A stretch of DNA of 64,000 bases from Motacilla alba alba (lineage: Eukaryota > Chordata > Aves > Passeriformes > Motacillidae), in the NCBI RefSeq assembly GCF_015832195.1, contig NC_052046.1:35058911-35122910 (forward strand). The letters are read 5' to 3'. The notes under the pieces are model-generated. The model ran no database searches. It was not told the origin of the DNA and saw nothing but the letters and a program-made list of their open reading frames with translations. A program made the position numbers and the translations under genes. This document shows, piece by piece, positions 1-12,522 of this stretch (positions are counted from its first letter, which is position 1; every line of letters begins with the position of its first letter).

Positions 1-1635
1 TCATCTGATGGCAACCTGTTCTGACCTAAAACTCTTTGAATGCAATTTAAACTTCGCTGTGCCCTGAAACTTCAATTAACCTACAAGAAGTATACAGCAG
101 AAGGCTGTTGTGAAAGTTATGGAAATTTCAGATAACCCTTATGAAGCAAATATTTATTTTCCACCCCTTGCCTATTTCTTTGCTCATATAACAGTTGTGC
201 ACACTGGTTACCCACCAGACTACTTCAGAGTATCCAAGAGCTTCTTTTGAACTACTGACCGCTTCCCATTCCAGTTTTCAACACTGGTAAAGCTTTGTCA
301 TTTCAGTAAAGTTTTCTTCTAACTGTAATGCCTAAAATGAGCTGACAGCTGATCTTAAACAGCAGTGACAGAGGCCATGCCAGTAATGAATACCTGGCTT
401 TGTGCTACTGGTAGGGAAGCTGCACAATGTATTGGTGGAAGAAAAAAGAAAAAAATCCATAATGAAAATGCCTGATGCATTTGGAAGAATGTATCAGACC
501 AGTGTCCTAATGCTGTTTTTTCCCCTTCACACCATTGTAGCAGTCACTGCTCACTTTTCCTCTACTGTATTGAGCAATGCTCTCTTCTTCATCCATAGTC
601 AGTCTGCACCTGAGATAAATTTTTGTTGCATAGCCAAGCTGGTTAAAGCCTCAGTCTTATTCTTTTGATGTCAAGGTTGAAGCCCCAATACAATGCAGCC
701 TGTGTGTAATAACTGGGAATGAACTGCCATATTTTAGGACACTATAAGTACTTTATTTTGTTTTAAAAGTGGATGGTAAAAAAGCATGACTTAATCCAGA
801 CTTAGTCCAAAATAAATCTTGAAAAGTTTAGTATAAAATGCCTTTGAAGGAAGGATGAAAATTAGGTTAGGGGAGTGGTGCTTCTTCACTAATTTTCTAT
901 TTTTCTGTGTTTTTGTCGTCAATGGCACACATATAAAAAAAGGCTTGAAATTCTGTACCTCATGGTATAGAAAGTTTAACACCTCTTCACACATATGTAA
1001 ATGGCTCTGCAAAGTGCATGTAGTTAAGGTAAATAGTTTTTAACTTGAAGTGTTTGTTTTTGGTACAAATGCTTTCTCTTTCTTTCATTCAGTGAGCAGC
1101 ATTTTGTTACTGACACTGGTGGAATTTTCACCCCTGGTAAAGCACTTCCGTTTGTAAAATGGTCATGAGATGAGGCTGAAGTGTTAACCTGACCGGGTAT
1201 ATTAACCTGAGCAGCTTACAAGCATCACAGCTGAGAAAGCATGCGTAGAAGAGGTGCAAAGCCTTTGACAAAGTTCCAAGTAGAGATCTAGATCTTAGAA
1301 GGAAGAGAGTTTTGCTTATGCAATGAAGTCTGTCTGTTTTACTGATAGAAGTCCTTCTTCTAGTCTCCTGTCCTGGTTGCATCTTTCAGCCTCAGGAATA
1401 AATCCTTCGTACTGGTTGGCTTCTTCTGTTATTCAGTTTTAGTTTTCATCAGTATTTTTTAAGCTTAAGCCCCACAGGGGTTTTTGTTTGTTTATTTGGT
1501 TGGTTTTTTAAGCTTGAAGCAGCTTTTTGTGTGGTAGATTTCACTAAGCTTAAAAATAGGCAAAACATATTCTCACTCAATAGTGAAAGGATAATGATAA
1601 AACCAGTGTTTTATTAATTAAAAAAACACATGTTG

Positions 1636-1705
1636 ATTGATAATTGATAATTGATAATTGATAATTGATAATTGATAATTGATAGTTGGTAATTTATAAT
1701 TGATA
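1636..1705. repeat. Heptanucleotide tandem repeat (ATTGATA)n
   Basis: Seven perfect consecutive copies of ATTGATA occupy 1636-1684. Three more units continue in the same 7-bp phase: GTTGGTA, ATTTATA and a final perfect ATTGATA. This makes ten units over 70 bp, with changes confined to units eight and nine. The array is followed by similar AT-rich sequence (AATAATTAATG). It is a short minisatellite with no sign of coding function. Confidence 0.95.
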
Positions 1706-1825
1706 ATAATTAATGCTATGAAAGTTGGTTTGTTTCTGTTTAGCGAGTCATTAGAAGAATGCCATGTGCAGCATAAAAACATGTCTTTCCAGGGTTTTGG
1801 TCAGAAGACCCACAGAAATCCAAGG

Positions 1826-1868
1826 GCTTATTGATGACCTCCCAACAGCAGCTTATTGATGACCTCCC
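1826..1868. repeat. Tandem duplication, 25-bp period
   Basis: The 18-mer GCTTATTGATGACCTCCC occurs at 1826-1843 and again, identical, at 1851-1868, separated by seven bases (AACAGCA). It looks like a recent local slippage or duplication event. No open frame or motif is linked to it. Confidence 0.9.
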
Positions 1869-2518
1869 CATTAAATTTCGCAATGGCGGCAAACCCAGCA
1901 CCTTTCCCACAAGGGGTCCCTGCAGCTGACATGGAGTGTGTACATTCAGCTGCCACTAGAGGAGATGAGGGATGAGGGGACAGCTCCAAAGTGAGGAGAA
2001 ACAGTGACCAACATAAAGAATGGGCAACTTCTGAACCAGCAGTCCCCAAATACTAATCCTCTTTCCACTGCTGCACTCTAAATTACACCATCCCTGCAAG
2101 AAGGGGAGGCTTCCTCGTGATTCTTTTTGGGGTTCACATTCAGTTTTGGCTTTTAGCAGTATGTAGCCAGAGTAACTCCAATGACATCAATTGTTGATTG
2201 TATTGCTCAACACACAATTTTGAAATTTGGCTTTGTCATATTCATTTGAGGAACTGTTAATAAGGCCAAGAAATTATTGATGAACTTGGCTAACCTTCAA
2301 GTGTCTTTCTGAGGCTACCACTCTTCTGATTCCTCAAAAATACAACAAATGAAGATATGAATTCTAAAACAGCAAGCAAGATAGCACTTGCAAATTTCAA
2401 TGAAAACTCAGTTGTAAGACAAAAAAGGCTACAATGAATATTGGATCTGTATTACACCATAATTTGTAATCTCTGCTGAGTTGCTCTGAAGTCAGAGGCC
2501 ATTCATGGAAGTTCACAT

Positions 2519-2535
2519 TATATATATATATATAT
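2519..2535. repeat. (TA)n microsatellite
   Basis: A short uninterrupted alternation of T and A of about 17 bases in AT-rich DNA. Confidence 0.85.
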
Positions 2536-3497
2536 GAATGATTTGTGTTTGCTGCCAAATCAAAATGACACTTGGAAACAATAAAAGAAATTAACAAGTG
2601 GATATACTTGTAGGAAGTTCACATTTGTACAAAACTAAACCAAAAACTGTGAGTGTAGCCTTAGGCCTCCTATGACTTGACTTTTATCTTATTGTCCCAC
2701 ATATGTGATTACCTTGCAATTCGTGATTAAATATCTTAGGGGTTGAAACTGGATGATCTTTCAGGACTCTCACAATGAAAAACAATCTCAATTTTTCTCT
2801 GGAAAGCCATGACATGATACCAGAACACAGTAGAATTTGAAAGAAAACAGTACTCAAGTTTCTCATGCATAGCTCAGAAACTGCTTGCATTAAACAAAGT
2901 ATCAGCATTCAAAACTTCTATGAAATTGAATCCTAACTTTCAAAACACTGTCTTGTTTGAGCAAGTTGTAGGAAAGTACTTTTAGCAGTTGCCAGGATTG
3001 CTTTTTTTTAAACCATATTTTTAATTCCTTGGGTAGATTAAGAATATTTGTGAAACTGCCTTGACTTACACCAGTTGCCAATAATTTGTCAATATTTAAC
3101 ATTTCAAAGGATGCTATGATAACTCAGTAGAAGGGTAGCTGGGGTAGCTAAGATATCATTGTGCTGGTGAGTATTGGTCATTTTATTTCCTTAAACTTCT
3201 TTCTTTCTCATCCTGGCATTATGAGTGATTACTGTGGTGAAGCTGTCTCCAATGTATGATTTAAAGCATCATCACTTGCAAACATTCCAACTTAGTATCT
3301 GACAACACAGCAGTCATACATCTACTAAAACTTCAAGTACATGCCCATTAATTTTAAGGCTATTTTTTCCCCTGAGAATTCTTACATCATAACTCCTGAA
3401 CTCCTGAAGAATTGCCGTGAAGAAAGCAGGAAGTTTGATTTACATATTTCACCAATGTAATCACGGAAATTTAAACATCAATTAAGTAACATGAGAA

Positions 3498-4229
3498 TAA
3501 CAGTTGGATGGATGGGCAGAATCTAATGGGATGAAGTTCAATAAGTCCAAGTGCCAAGTACTGCACTTTGGCCACAATAACCCCCTGCAACGTTATAGGC
3601 TGGGGATGGTGTAGCTGGACAGTGCTCAGGTGGAAAGGGACCTGGGGGTGCTGGTTGACAGTCGGCTGAACATGAGCCAGCAGTGAGCCCAGGTGGCCAA
3701 GAAGGCCAATGGCATCCTGGCCTGTATCAGGAATAGCGTGGCCAGCAGGAGCAGGGAGGTCTTTCTTCCCCTGTACGCAGCACTGGTGAGGCCACACCTT
3801 GAGTGCTGTGTCCAGTTCTGGGCCCCTCAGTTTAGGAGAGATGTTGAGATGCTTGAGCGTGTCCAAAGGAGAGCAACGAGGCTGGTGAGGGGCTTGGAAC
3901 ACAAGCTGTATGAAGAACGACTGAGGGAGCTGGGGTTGTTTAGGCTGGAGAAAAGGAGACTCAGAGGTGACCTTATCACTCTCTTCAACTTCCTGAAGGG
4001 TGGCTGTGGTGAGCTGGGGGTCGGTCTCTTTCTCCACGCAACCACAGACAGAACAAGAGGACACAGTCTCAAGCTGCACCAAGGGACATACAGGCCAGAA
4101 CTAAGGAGGAAGTTTTTCACAGAAAGAGTGGTCAAATACTGGAATCATCTGCCCAGGGAGGTGGTGGAGTCACCATCCCTGGACATGTTTAAAAAAAGAC
4201 TGAATGTGGCACTTGGTGCCATGATCTAG
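3498..4229 (+). pseudogene. CR1 ORF2 C-terminal remnant
   Basis: Frame 3 stays open from 3693 to the stop at 4227-4229 (178 codons). It contains the conserved CR1 C-terminal blocks: [31 protein letters not shown], a CVQFWAP block, [10 protein letters not shown] and [10 protein letters not shown], followed by [19 protein letters not shown]. Upstream in the same frame are two stops, TAG at 3612-3614 and TGA at 3684-3686, where intact CR1 proteins read through. The first 'M' of the open stretch is really GTG inside the ORF, so this is a fragment and not a separate gene. Known role of the family: the intact ORF2 protein supplies endonuclease and reverse transcriptase for target-primed insertion. 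Neither catalytic domain is present here. Confidence 0.93.
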
Positions 4230-4288
4230 TTGAGGTGTTAGAACATGGGTTGGACTCAATGATCTTAAAGGTCTCTTCCAACCTAGGA

Positions 4289-4318
4289 ATTCTGTGATTC
4301 TGTGATTCTGTGATTCTA
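4289..4318 (+). repeat. CR1 3' octamer tail
   Basis: Three near-perfect direct repeats of ATTCTGTG end the CR1 copy. Such tails are the template end recognised by the CR1 reverse transcriptase in the family. They fix the strand of the element and mark its true 3' boundary. Confidence 0.95.
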
Positions 4319-7300
4319 ACTAAGGAAGGAATCATTACTGACTTATGACTTCTGTGACTTTTATTAATATATGTTTAATTCAGACTGAGAAATAGGAGAA
4401 CCCCTCTTCATTCTTTGAAAGAGACATGGAAATTGATAGGAATTAATCAGCTGATAAATCTGGATGGGTTTGTACTGTCAGGTGTAATGATGATTATACA
4501 ACAGAGAGGAGCAGTAAAAGCTCTACCACTAAATTTTTTGTCACTGCAATAATTGTGGATATATTTACGCTCATGCACAAATGAGACACTCCCTTATTGA
4601 CAAAAAGTCCAATAAACTCTGACTTTAAAATCTGGTTCTATAATGTAGAGGTTTTACTGAAGTTTATACTGGAAAACATAGAATTATCTTGATGGCCTTA
4701 CAGGCTAATCTGCTGACATCATCCAATCACTGTGACTAGCAGAAAAAATACTTCTTTCTTTTGGTTTAAAAGAGATGCCCTGTTATTCCCTGCAGCCTAA
4801 AATATGAATGATTCTTCTGTGAATGGTCTGAGTCTCCTTTCAGGAAAATGCTGAACATCACTCTTTTTTAAAACAAATGGTCCTGAGGCTTATCTTGCTG
4901 AGTCTTTTTTTAAAAAATTTTCTGCTAGGGAATTGGTACCAAATGTCTACATTTAGGCCTTGAGACCCTTGTGGGAGAATGAGTTAGACCAAATCTGCTT
5001 CTGTCTCTATTATAGTACTGCTTTGTTTAAAGTAGCTGTAAGTTTAGGACTGATGAAAAGTGTTGTCTTGATTTTGCTAGTAATTCACCATCCATCAGCA
5101 CCAGCAAAGACCAGTTGTATGGAACGGGAGGTCAGTAGAGCTGACCATCCTAGATCATACTGTTGAGTCAGTATCCCTGGTATCTCATCTTGGGGTGACA
5201 TGTTTGTTAATAAATCTATCTATTCTACATCCACAGAGCTGGAAAAACAATCATAATAACACATATCTCATTCATGAGTACTGCAACTGCTCCTGGCAGA
5301 ACAGTCCATTACTCTACATGTCAAGTATATGTCCTGGCTGTGCCATGAACTGCCTTGTCTACACTGATTCCCATCTGTGTGTAGGGAGAGCCTGATCTAT
5401 GTTGTATGAGAAACCTCAGAGGAGAGACATTACTGAAAAAGGAATGCTCATCCCAAGTATTTTTGTGCTGTAGCAACTTTTGGTTTAAAATCAAGATGGA
5501 GTTCAAGCTGATTAACTTGACAACTCTCCTGTTTCTAAATGATCCCATGTAACTGCTATAAAGTTCTCACAGTTTGCTGCTGAACAGCCAGCAGTTGAGC
5601 CATTATTTCAAGTAGGTGGAAAAATACAACCAAGCAGCCTAGTGATTGTAAAAGCCTTTCTTTCTTTTGTAAACAAGTCACAAAGAGCCTCCTACTACAG
5701 TTACAAAGGGAAATATATAAATGAGAATTTTTAGATGCAGGAAAGGTCTCCTGTTGTTCCTGAATATTTATCGTACAGCTCAGAGGTGGGTAACAACTGG
5801 TTCTGCCTCCATCTATATTACCTCTGTAAGGAAATCCATTTTTTCCATCCAGTTTGAGCTGGAGGCTTAATTTGACTTATATATTGGACTAATAATGGCT
5901 TAATTGGACTCTCCTTACATCCCCATGAATCTGAACTGCAGACTAAGAGGCTGGAATGTGTGCTTGAAAACTACCTGCTTTCCTGCTCTTGCCCCTCTGC
6001 TTCTATTGCTGGGAATTCGGTTCATTCCAGCTGAGCCACCACTCAGGTTTCTCAAACCTCCATTCATCCACAATCAGATCTATTGAGAACAGTGACAGTC
6101 ATCCTTGGCAGAAGAATAAAGAAGCCAATCTTCAGCACAATATGTCTGAGATTCACTGAACAACTGGTGCTTCTGGATGGCAGGTGGTACAACTGCTGAA
6201 GGTGCTGAAGATGTGCTGCCAGGTTCAAAGCTCAGGTATAAAAAGAAAGATGAGGGAAGAACCAGCTTTTGTGACAAGCAAGTTCATTTATGCAGGGCTT
6301 GGAAAAACACTGTTAAGAAGCAGCATTATTAGAAAGTCACTGTGAAATAAAAGAACTGCAGTGCAGTTTTCAGACTATACATCAAAGGTTCTCAAGATAA
6401 AAAGACAAGAATATACACTGACTGAGGAAGGCTCTGTGAGATATCTTGGTCATGAAATTAAAGGCTTATCTCATATGGGGATAGGAAGTTCCACCTGGAT
6501 CTATTGGACTTTCTTTCTCCTGAGAAGAAGTAAGGAAGTTTGCAGATGTTTTTGGATTATGTGGCAGAAATCCTCCCACTGTACTATTTCCCATGTTCTG
6601 TATTAGTTGCTGTACTAAAGGCATCATGTTGTCCACATTACCTTAGACTCAGCATTACTCACCCAGCTTTTTTAAAGGTGTATAGCCTGAAAAACAACCC
6701 CAGGATTTCAAAATATATAGAGATATATTCCACTACGTGCTGGCTGGGTTTTGTTGTGATTTTAGAATTCTAAGAGTAAAAATAGGAAGAATTTCAGATT
6801 ATTCTTTAATCACCTGATTCAAAGAGCAAGCTGTAAACAGAAACCAAATCACAAGGGCATTCACCATTAGAGTGAACATTTGGATGTTGATGCTTTGTAA
6901 GGAAAACTTTACATATGCAAAGAAAGAAAAAAAAAAAAGAAGAAAGAACACTACTATTAGAGCAACACTGTTAAACTCTGTTTAGTTAATAAAGGTCCAG
7001 TGAGCACATCACTGAATCAAATGAGAAACTCAGTTCACAGCTTTGAAAGCCAGGATTCTGCACAAGACCAAACAGCCAAAGGGAGAGTCAAGTGGGAAGA
7101 AAATGTTCTAAGTCTTGGTGGAAAAAGAGAAGAAAAAGTAGGTGACTTATCTAAAGTCAAAAGTAATAGAGAAATCAAATAACATTAGCAGAAGTGTATT
7201 AAATGAGCTGTACATCTGAAGCAAAGCACAAGACAGACTAAGCCTTGCAAACCTTTAAATCTAAATGTGAGATTCAAAATAAAAATGAAGTGAATACTGA

Positions 7301-9605
7301 AAAGTGCAGAGGTGACCTAAATCTTAATTCTGCTCTTGGCTTACCTATCTATATTGATAATAATCTACCTTTATAATAATCTACATTGATAATACATAAG
7401 GCAAGTCTGGGAAAGGACTGGCCTGAATTAAAAATTTCTGTCTAACCATTAGTACTGGTCACCACTGACACCGATTGGAGCACTCAGGCATTATGAAAAT
7501 ACACGTAATAGTTACATCAGTATTTTATAGAACACAGTAACTAATTACATTATAACTTTGCACATTAGAATGCAGCAAATACTCTGATTTTGCGAATGCA
7601 TACATGTGCTTTACAATACCAGAGGAGCACACATATTTTGCCAGTTGAAGCCTCTGTAACATTACAGTGTTTCTTCAAAGGCACAGTTATTGGAGCGAGA
7701 GTGACAGAAGTACTTGTGTACTGTTCTCTGTACTGTTAGTGGCACTGCCACCGTGTAGGTAAAAGCTCCTTGACTTTGCTGCTCTTTTGCTACTCATAGG
7801 AGAACCACCCCAGACAATTCAAAACTTGTCACTGCATGTCAATGGTCCAATTTAACTGACTGTAAACAACCATGGAAGAAAAAAATAGGTGGTGTCCAGA
7901 AACTACAGAAGTAAAACTGTCTCATAAATTAAATGCTCTGTCAGGATGATTTTTAGGCAACTTTGAAGTTAAAGGTTCATTCATATCTGAAATCAGAGAT
8001 ATTGCATTTTAAAGACTCAAAACTAATAAGACTGAAATAGTATTTCTGTGCCATAGAAATGCTATTTCTCTTCCTATGATCACATTTTTCACATTTCAGT
8101 GAGTAGATACAGGAGGCTAACTTTGTGCCTCCTGTTGTGCAGAGTTATTTGTTAACCGAGTACGTAAAAAACTATCAAAAATTAAGCTTTCTTTTCTCCC
8201 CCCTAGTAAATCCACTAAGACATCAGTATTGACAGAAATAAAAGATTTAAAGATGGGGTTTGCCAAATTCCTTTTAAATTCTATCACTCTTCTGTTGGTA
8301 CACACACACTATTTAATATTTTGAAGTTCACTTAGGAACAGGTGAGACATCTGTTGTTAAGTGGCCTGGCCAATTTGTGTTTTTACATGACCATGAATTG
8401 TGCAGCAAAAACTGTAATGTCCATTGACATATTCTTTATTGAGAAATTTTAAGTAAATTATTTTGCCAATTTTGTTTTGTTGCTGTTATTGTTAGTTGAT
8501 TCTAATTGGGAAAAATAACAGTTGTAAACGGTACTCTTAAAATCCTTCAAATTCTGCCAAGTGTAAAGAAGGAATGAGAAATCCCTGATGTTAGCATATG
8601 CCATTTAAAATGTTATTCAGCTTTGCAGTAGACTTGACTAAATAGGTCTTGGGAAGAAACACTTGTTCTGCTGAAATATTTAGACTCAGATTCTGGTTTG
8701 TTTCCTTCTTTTTCTTTTTAAAAAAGATCTTATTTTAGAAAACTCCCATTTCAAATTACTTCACTGCTTTTTAATTTGTGTGAAATACAGACTTAATGAG
8801 TAAGGGGAATTTCTTGTAAGAGATATAGGTTTGGGCTATAAAATTAATTCAAGCAAAGTACAAAGAAATAAAATGTATATATCTGAATAACTCACACCAT
8901 GGGACCCATTAACACTTCTCTACAGAATTGTTTTAGATAGATGGTTAGGAATTTCTGTTGACCTATGCACTATTTTGTATTATCTTCAGGAGAGCTATGG
9001 CTGGTGTTCTATCCTCCAGGGCTTTCATATGAATCAGAAGAGCACTCAAAAAATAGGGCAATAAAACTCATAAATTATTTCAAAAGGATCAAGGGGATTA
9101 ATTGAAAGAATAGACAGCACTTTTTTTAAGAAGTTGGGAAGAATTTAATTTATATATTTCCCCATCATATCAAGCATAAAGTTGAGCAGTATAATACTAA
9201 ACATCTCAAAATTATCAAGAAACTGTATTATGGGGTAGCAGTTGAGTTTGGTGCAGTCATTAGAGCAATATGGTTGCTGTAATTTTCAAATGTTGATGCT
9301 TTTCATGAAAATTGTTGTGTTGGTATAGTGCTTCTCTTTGTATCCAGGTTTTCTGCTTCACAGGGGGTCACAAGAGACCCAGAGCATCCATTACCTTGCA
9401 TCATCATTTTTGGATATTGTATATCTCTCAGATTACTTTCTCATATAATTTCAGTCACGGCATAGCTACTGACTGAGAACTCATATTCCATGCTACCTCC
9501 TGCCACACTCAAGGGCCCAGTCACATCCTAAGACACAGGACATGCTGCACAAATACTCAGCCTCAGGGTTTTGAGCATTTTTGCATGATCTCCTGCAGTG
9601 GATGT
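4319..9605. other. Unique AT-rich non-coding DNA
   Basis: I see no gene, RNA gene or identifiable transposon in this stretch. Open frames are short, mostly under 85 codons, and have no recognisable domains. A purine-rich A/G run lies at 6917-6947. Confidence 0.6.
6917..6947. repeat. A-rich polypurine tract
   Basis: A run of A interrupted only by single G residues, including twelve uninterrupted A. It is a simple low-complexity tract with no flanking retrocopy that I can see. Confidence 0.85.
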
Positions 9606-9923
9606 CAAAGCTTGAGGGACTTTTTGCAAAGACATGCAGTGACAAGACAAGGGGGAATGGATTTAAACTGAAAGAGGATAGACTTAGATTAGATATTAGG
9701 AAGAAATTCTTGACTGTGAACCTGGTGAGGCATGGGGATAAGTTGCCCAGAGAAGCTGTGGATGCCCCATCTCTGGAAATGTTCTAGGCCAGGATGGACA
9801 GGTCTCAGAGCAACCTGGTTCTAGCAGGAGTTGTCCCTGCCCATGACAAGGCAGTTGGAGTGTAGTAATTTTTAAGGTCCCTTCTAACTGCAACCGTTCT
9901 ATGATTCTATGTGATTCTATGAT
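9606..9923 (+). mobile_element. CR1 LINE 3' fragment
   Basis: A sense-oriented CR1 3' end. The translated remnant reads DKTRGNGFKLKEDRLRLDI, then RKKFLTVNLVRHGDKLPREA, which matches the last conserved block of CR1 ORF2. A decayed 3' UTR and octamer-like tail follow (CTATGATTCTATGTGATTCTATGAT). The frame closes at 9785-9787 and only about the last 60 residues remain. It is older than the 3.5-kb copy, judging by base changes in the tail. Confidence 0.93.
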
Positions 9924-11257
9924 ATGCAATGGACAAAGACTGATTGACTTTCAAATTGCTTAATATGGGTTACAGAAAGAATCTCAAACAATGTTCTCCA
10001 CAGAAGGTCAACTTCTGCGGAACGATTCCCTTTACGTAACATTTATGATACAGTACATTGTTTTCCTTAGTTGTAGATATAGGGATTATGTTTGCAGATA
10101 TTATATATGTAAATATCTCTATGTGAGGCTAAGACTTGGATTAAATATTTGATGGAATAAAACCTTTGGTGTCTTGCTTTTTTTCAAAGGTTTGCAGACA
10201 ACAAGTGCCTGGTTGGGGTCCTTCTTGCACACCTTCATTATCCTGCAACTGACACAGATTATTTTCGAACGATCTGATGGAATTCTGTATGGTTTAGTAC
10301 AGTTTAGGACTTTTTTTTTTTTACTGACTAATACAGGGAGCATCTGAAACATCCAATTTTGTAGACATATTATGACAGTAAATGTCAATTCAGAAATCTG
10401 TATCTAATTTTTAGGTTAGAAAAATATATCAACAGTAGATTTATGTTCATCCTTAAGTGCTTCTTTCTTATAGAAAGCATATACATATTTAATAGTTTTT
10501 ATATATAATTTTTAAAAAAACATTTTACATTTATTTCCCTAATTTCAGAAAGGACTGCAGTTATAGGATGGAAATATACAAGCCCATTTGTTTGAATTGT
10601 CACAGGGAACCTAAAACACTCAGGGATACGCAAAGTGCAAGTGAGCTGATAATTCCATTATAACTTCAGTCCATAGGAAACCAGCAGGACCAGCATTAGC
10701 ACCTGATATGTCACCACTGACTTGCCACTAAACAAATATAATCTTTTAAGACTTTGCAAAATGGTTTGTGCTTACTGCAGACTTGACCCTCCTATGATTA
10801 ACTTTCTGACATAGACCAGTTTGTGCTACAGATGGATTTAATCTGGTATTTATGTCATGCATACACACACACAGAATAATGGCAATATTCAAAACCCGGA
10901 CTGCAAATTTGGTTCAGTCACATGTTTTCCATGTCCTAACTATACCCTTTTTCCTGCCATATCACCTATAGGTGGGATATCCTAAAATCACTTGATTTAA
11001 TTACGGATTGTATAAACCAGATGAGTTGTTTTTCTTGCTTATACCATCCTTTCTTAATTCACAAAAATGCACAAACCCACATCCAGAGGAAACTATCAGT
11101 GTGCCAGCCTGGCCAGTGTCCTGCAGGCTGCTTACGAGTGCTTATTACTGCAAGTCATTGCCTGCTTTGTGAAGGGGAGGATAAGACTGCACCAGAAGTA
11201 TGTAAAAGCAGTTTTTCCCCTTGTAAATAGGAGTACAAAGGAAGCAGATGCCACCTT
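9924..11257. other. Unique non-coding DNA
   Basis: No gene or clear repeat was recognised. A T run lies near 10310-10321 and a short CA run at about 10860-10873. Open frames here have no family features. Confidence 0.55.
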
Positions 11258-12522
11258 ATTGGTCACAGCCAATGGCAGGAAAGTCCTACTTTTCAAACCT
11301 GATTCCCTTTTATGACAAGATAACCCACCCAGATGACAAAGGGAAGCCAGTGGAGGTAGTCTTTTTGGATTTCATCAGAGCTTTTGATACTTTTTATCTC
11401 TCTCAGAGTATCCTTCTGACTAAGATATCCAGTGTTCAGCTGGATAAACACAGCATGCAACAGATGAGCAGCTGGCTCACAGGTCAGGCACAAGGGGTTA
11501 CAGTGAATGGGGTGACATCAGACTGGTGACCTGTCACTGGGGAGTTCCTCCGGGCTCCATGCTCAGCTCTGTCCTCTTCATCTTCATAAATGGCTTGGAC
11601 ACAGGACTGGAAGGGTTACTCAGTAAGGTCACAGATGATACAAAACTGGGAGGAGCAGTTGACTCCCTCAAAGGCAGGAAGGTCCTGCAGAGAGGCCTTG
11701 ACAAATGAGAGGACTGGGCAGGCACCAACTGTATGAAATTCAACAAGGGCAAGTGCTGGGCTCTGCACCTGGGATGGGGCAACCCTGGATGTACAGACAG
11801 ACTGGGAAAGGAGAGGCTGAAGAGCAGTGTTCTAGAAGGGGCCCTGGGGGTCCTGGTCAATGGCAAGCTGAACACGAGCCAGCAGTGCCCTGGCAGCCAG
11901 GGGGGCCCCTGTGTTGTGGGGTGCATCAGGCACAGCATCACCAGCAGGGCAAGGGAGGGGATTGTCCTGCTCTGCTCTGCATCAGGGAGGCCTCTCCTCA
12001 AGTGCTGGGGGCAGTTTTGGGTGCCACAATATAAAAAGGACATTGAGTTGTTAGAGAGTGTCCAGAGGAGGGCCAAAGGAGGCCACGAGGATGGTGAAGG
12101 GCCTTGAGGTGAAGCTGTGTGTGGATGGCTGAGGTCCCTTGGTCTGTTCAGCCTGGAGGAGACTGAGGGGAGACCTCACTGCAGCTACAACTTCCTTGTG
12201 AGGGGAAAAGGAGGGGCAGACACTGATCTCTTCTCAATGGTGACCAGTGACAGGACTAGAGGGAACGACCTGAAGTTGTATCAGGGGAGGTTTAGGTTCA
12301 ATATTAGAAAAGGTTCTTCACCCAGAGGTTGTTTGGGCACTGGAAAAGGCTCCCCAGGGAAGCTGTCACAGCACTAGCCTGACAGAGTTCAAGAGATTTT
12401 TGGACAATGTTCTCAGGCAAATTGTTTGACTCTGGGGAAGGGGCTGTGCAGGGCTAGGAGTGGGGCTTTGATAATCCGTGTGGATTCCTGCCAACTCAGT
12501 GTGTTCTGTGATTCTGTAATTC
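11258..12522 (+). mobile_element. CR1 LINE, longer diverged copy with RT remnants
   Basis: A sense CR1 fragment of about 1.26 kb that starts inside the reverse-transcriptase domain and runs to the 3' end. In shifting frames it reads NLIPFYDKITH, VFLDFIRAFDT (RT block A), [13 protein letters not shown] (block B) and VTDDTKLGG (block C, where CR1 normally has FADDTKLGG). The C-terminal region follows, ending in ACTCAGTGTGTTCTGTGATT. Frameshifts and stops break the reading frame repeatedly, for example TGA at 11527-11529. The sequence is GC-richer than its flanks and appears to be a different CR1 subfamily from the 3.5-kb copy. It closely resembles the element at the right edge of the window. 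Confidence 0.93.
11311..11708 (+). pseudogene. CR1 reverse-transcriptase domain remnant
   Basis: Two adjoining open stretches, broken by a TGA at 11527-11529, carry the RT palm blocks. LDFIRAFDT supplies the first catalytic aspartate. VTDDTKLGG supplies the DD pair, with the aromatic or hydrophobic residue and alanine before DD replaced. The loss of frame and the substituted block C make this an inactive relic. Confidence 0.88.

Larger units (their letters stand above)
1..3490. other. Unique AT-rich non-coding DNA
   Basis: No gene or recognisable mobile element is visible here. The open frames are short, lack family motifs and occur on both strands, as expected by chance in AT-rich DNA. The contents I can name are a heptanucleotide tandem repeat at 1636-1705, a 25-bp-unit duplication at 1826-1868 and a short TA run at 2519-2535. 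The stretch 1850-2110 is somewhat richer in G and C than its surroundings but matches nothing I recognise. Confidence 0.6.
3498..4318 (+). mobile_element. CR1 LINE, 5'-truncated, well preserved 3' end
   Basis: This is the 3' part of a CR1 non-LTR retrotransposon in the sense direction. It begins abruptly within ORF2, near residues read as FNKSKC and LGVLVDSRLNMSQQ. It runs through the conserved C-terminal region and a short 3' UTR (GGTTGGACTCAATGATC, then CTTCCAACCT), and ends in an octamer tail at 4289-4318 with three ATTCTGTG-type units. CR1 copies are typically truncated at the 5' end and lack a poly(A) tail, which fits. The endonuclease and most of the reverse transcriptase are missing, so the copy cannot move on its own. 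It is one of the least decayed repeats in the window. Confidence 0.96.

Noticed and set aside
1636..1705. Heptamer array considered as a CRISPR-like or origin iteron array
   Set aside because: There are no spacers between units and the context is a eukaryotic nuclear genome. It is an ordinary tandem repeat.
3471..4082. 203-codon minus-strand open frame
   Set aside because: It is the antisense shadow of the CR1 ORF2 remnant at 3498-4229. It has no family features of its own.
11534..12076. 180-codon minus-strand open frame
   Set aside because: Antisense to the diverged CR1 copy. Long open antisense frames are common in GC-rich CR1 sequence.
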